64,000 bases of DNA. Origin: Streptomyces sp. STR69. GTDB lineage: Bacteria > Actinomycetota > Actinomycetes > Streptomycetales > Streptomycetaceae. The first letter of the stretch is position 1, and the number at the start of each line of letters is the position of its first letter. This document shows, in pieces, positions 63,024 to 64,000 of the stretch. Where the stretch lies: the NCBI RefSeq assembly GCF_024519455.1, contig NZ_JALJRY010000023.1, positions 83,500 to 147,499 on the forward strand, in the 5' to 3' direction. Both the position numbers and the translations under genes were made by a program. Under the pieces are notes generated by a model. It worked only from the letters and a program-made list of their open reading frames with translations, was not told where the DNA came from and did not search any database.

Positions 63024-63201
63024 CAACACGGGCCGGCCCCCGGCAAGACCACAGCCCCCCACAATCGGCCGGAACGGCGTCCCCTCAATGACGACAAGCG
63101 CCGCACCACGGGAGACACGGCCGCCCCGGCCGCCCCGGACGACGCGGACAGAACAGCCTCCCGACAGGCCGGCAGGACCTGAGCACCAGTCGAGAGACAC
63201 C

Positions 63202-63241
63202 GGGACTCACCGGATCAGGTGAGTCCCATCAGGTGAGTCCC
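63202..63241 (+). terminator. Hairpin with a duplicated 3' arm downstream of the hydrolase
   Basis: GGGACTCACC (63202-63211) pairs perfectly with GGTGAGTCCC (63218-63227). A direct repeat of ATCAGGTGAGTCCC places a second copy of the 3' arm at 63232-63241. It may terminate the hydrolase operon. The remainder of the 417-bp gap (63024-63440) shows only a possible -10 TAGGGT (63429-63434) just before the next ATG. Confidence 0.55.
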
Positions 63242-63440
63242 ACTCGTCCAGCCGTTCAAAGAGCAGCCCGCGAGAACCGCACCCCGCCACCGCGCACTCA
63301 CCCCCCTGACCGAAGAGCCCCGCCGCCGAACCGGTCCGCGCTGCTCCCGCGCGGGACCTGCACTCCTGACGCCGACACGCAAGTCACACACTTTCACCAA
63401 TCCTCATGCTCAAAACGCATAGATCTTCTAGGGTCGTCCC

Positions 63441-63731
63441 ATGACGATGACGCTCGGCGAGCGCGTGCGGGCAGCCACAGCCGCACTCATGCAGATCACG
63501 GGGGAGTCCCAGGCAGACCTCGCCACAGCTCTGGGCGTCAGCCAGACGCAGATCAGCCGCCGCCAGTCCGGCAGCGCGGCATGGAGCCTGAACGACTGCG
63601 AAGCCCTCGCCGCCCACTACGGAATCGACGCCCTGGACCTGCTCGCCGGCCCCACCCGGGCCTGTGACACCCTGCCCCCTCACCGCCGCCGCACCACCCC
63701 CACCCCCGCCGCCCAGGGAACACCACGATGA
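63441..63731 (+). CDS. XRE-type helix-turn-helix protein
   Basis: The 96-residue protein carries one Cro/C1-type HTH (LMQITGESQADLATALGVSQTQISRRQSG, about 16-45) and a Pro/Arg-rich tail. TAGGGT lies 6 nt before the ATG, suggesting a leaderless message. Its TGA overlaps the ATG of the next HTH gene by 4 bp, so the two are coupled and may act together. Confidence 0.8.
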   Translation: MTMTLGERVRAATAALMQITGESQADLATALGVSQTQISRRQSGSAAWSLNDCEALAAHYGIDALDLLAGPTRACDTLPPHRRRTTPTPAAQGTPR

Positions 63732-64000
63732 CCGACTTCGACGCGATCGACGCACTCCTGGCCGACGCCCGTACACCGGCCGCCCTGCCCCCTGCCGAGC
63801 AGCGGCGCGCCCTGCGCCAGGCACTGAACCTCTCGCGCACCCAGGTGGCCCGGGCACTGGGAGTGAGCCCCTCCACGGTCGGTGGCTGGGAACAGGGACG
63901 CGACCCCAGCGGCGAAATCCGAGAAAAGTACGCCTACTTCCTCAACCACGCCCAGGAAAGACTGCACCCCCCAACCGAAACACCACACCACCCCGCCACC
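63728..64000 (+). CDS. HTH protein, C-terminus cut by window edge (Tap-like N-terminus)
   Basis: Ninety-one codons are visible, starting MTDFDAIDALLADARTPAALP with an HTH at QALNLSRTQVARALGVSPSTVGGWEQGRD. The opening FDAIDALL...LP..EQRR.LR...LS..QVA.ALGVS..TV..WE.GR resembles from memory the N-terminus of streptomycete telomere-associated (Tap-like) and related plasmid HTH proteins. Too little is present to decide. Confidence 0.7.
   Translation, partial: MTDFDAIDALLADARTPAALPPAEQRRALRQALNLSRTQVARALGVSPSTVGGWEQGRDPSGEIREKYAYFLNHAQERLHPPTETPHHPAT

Overview
The window is very GC-rich with strong third-position G/C, and it carries streptomycete-type promoters, GTG starts, a modular PKS/NRPS locus and the core-genome gene families DUF4097, GbsR and GtrA. 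It most likely comes from Streptomyces or a close relative. No rRNA, tRNA, CRISPR array or insertion sequence was recognised.

About 1-52.9 kb is a hybrid polyketide/non-ribosomal-peptide cluster that continues past the left edge. The left arm holds an aldehyde dehydrogenase and a lysine 6-transaminase (lysine to 2-aminoadipate semialdehyde/acid), a stand-alone adenylation protein, a LuxR-type regulator, and two NRPSs read leftward: A(Ser)-T-C and A*-T-C-A-T-TE (A* = decayed adenylation domain). The middle (16.8-25.2 kb) holds tailoring genes: a luciferase-like monooxygenase, a GNAT, a fold-type I aminotransferase, a PhyH-type and a proline-3-hydroxylase-type dioxygenase, then a PCP / P450 / Cys-nucleophile 'thioesterase' operon that runs into the PKS.

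The PKS (25.2-43.7 kb) reads KSQ-AT-ACP (propionyl starter), KS-AT-DH(dead)-KR-ACP (non-standard extender), KS-AT-DH-ER-KR-ACP (malonyl) and KS-AT-ACP (methylmalonyl, no reduction). It is followed by a C-A*-T NRPS. A sub-operon of crotonyl-CoA carboxylase/reductase, KAS III and 3-hydroxyacyl-CoA dehydrogenase (47.2-50.4 kb) should make an alkylmalonyl-CoA for the non-standard AT. By colinearity the acyl chain has a 7-OH and a 3-ketone, the right spacing to close a tetrahydropyran hemiketal as in azinothricin/polyoxypeptin-type side chains (inference). Two of the four NRPS-borne carrier domains sit beside adenylation domains lacking their ATP-binding motifs. A free A protein, a free PCP, a P450 and a Cys-type alpha/beta-hydrolase look like the parts of a load, hydroxylate and hand-over system that would charge those orphan carriers.

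From 50.5 to 52.8 kb a second type II thioesterase and a flavin monooxygenase close the cluster. An acyl-CoA carboxylase beta subunit and a citramalate synthase follow and may support precursor supply or may be ordinary metabolism. An 18-bp palindrome (TGTCCCGCCGGCGGGACA or a close variant) lies upstream of four tailoring/NRPS/PKS transcription units and is a candidate pathway operator. A different motif is shared by the lat and NRPS promoters.

From 53 to 64 kb the genes look chromosomal: a small unknown gene, a ribbon-helix-helix regulator, two DUF4097 proteins, an orphan carrier protein, a GtrA-type membrane protein, a GbsR/MarR regulator, an alpha/beta-hydrolase and two overlapping XRE-type HTH genes, the last cut by the window edge. 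Arrays of an 11-bp iteron recur at four places here, one overlapping the start codon of the ribbon-helix-helix gene.
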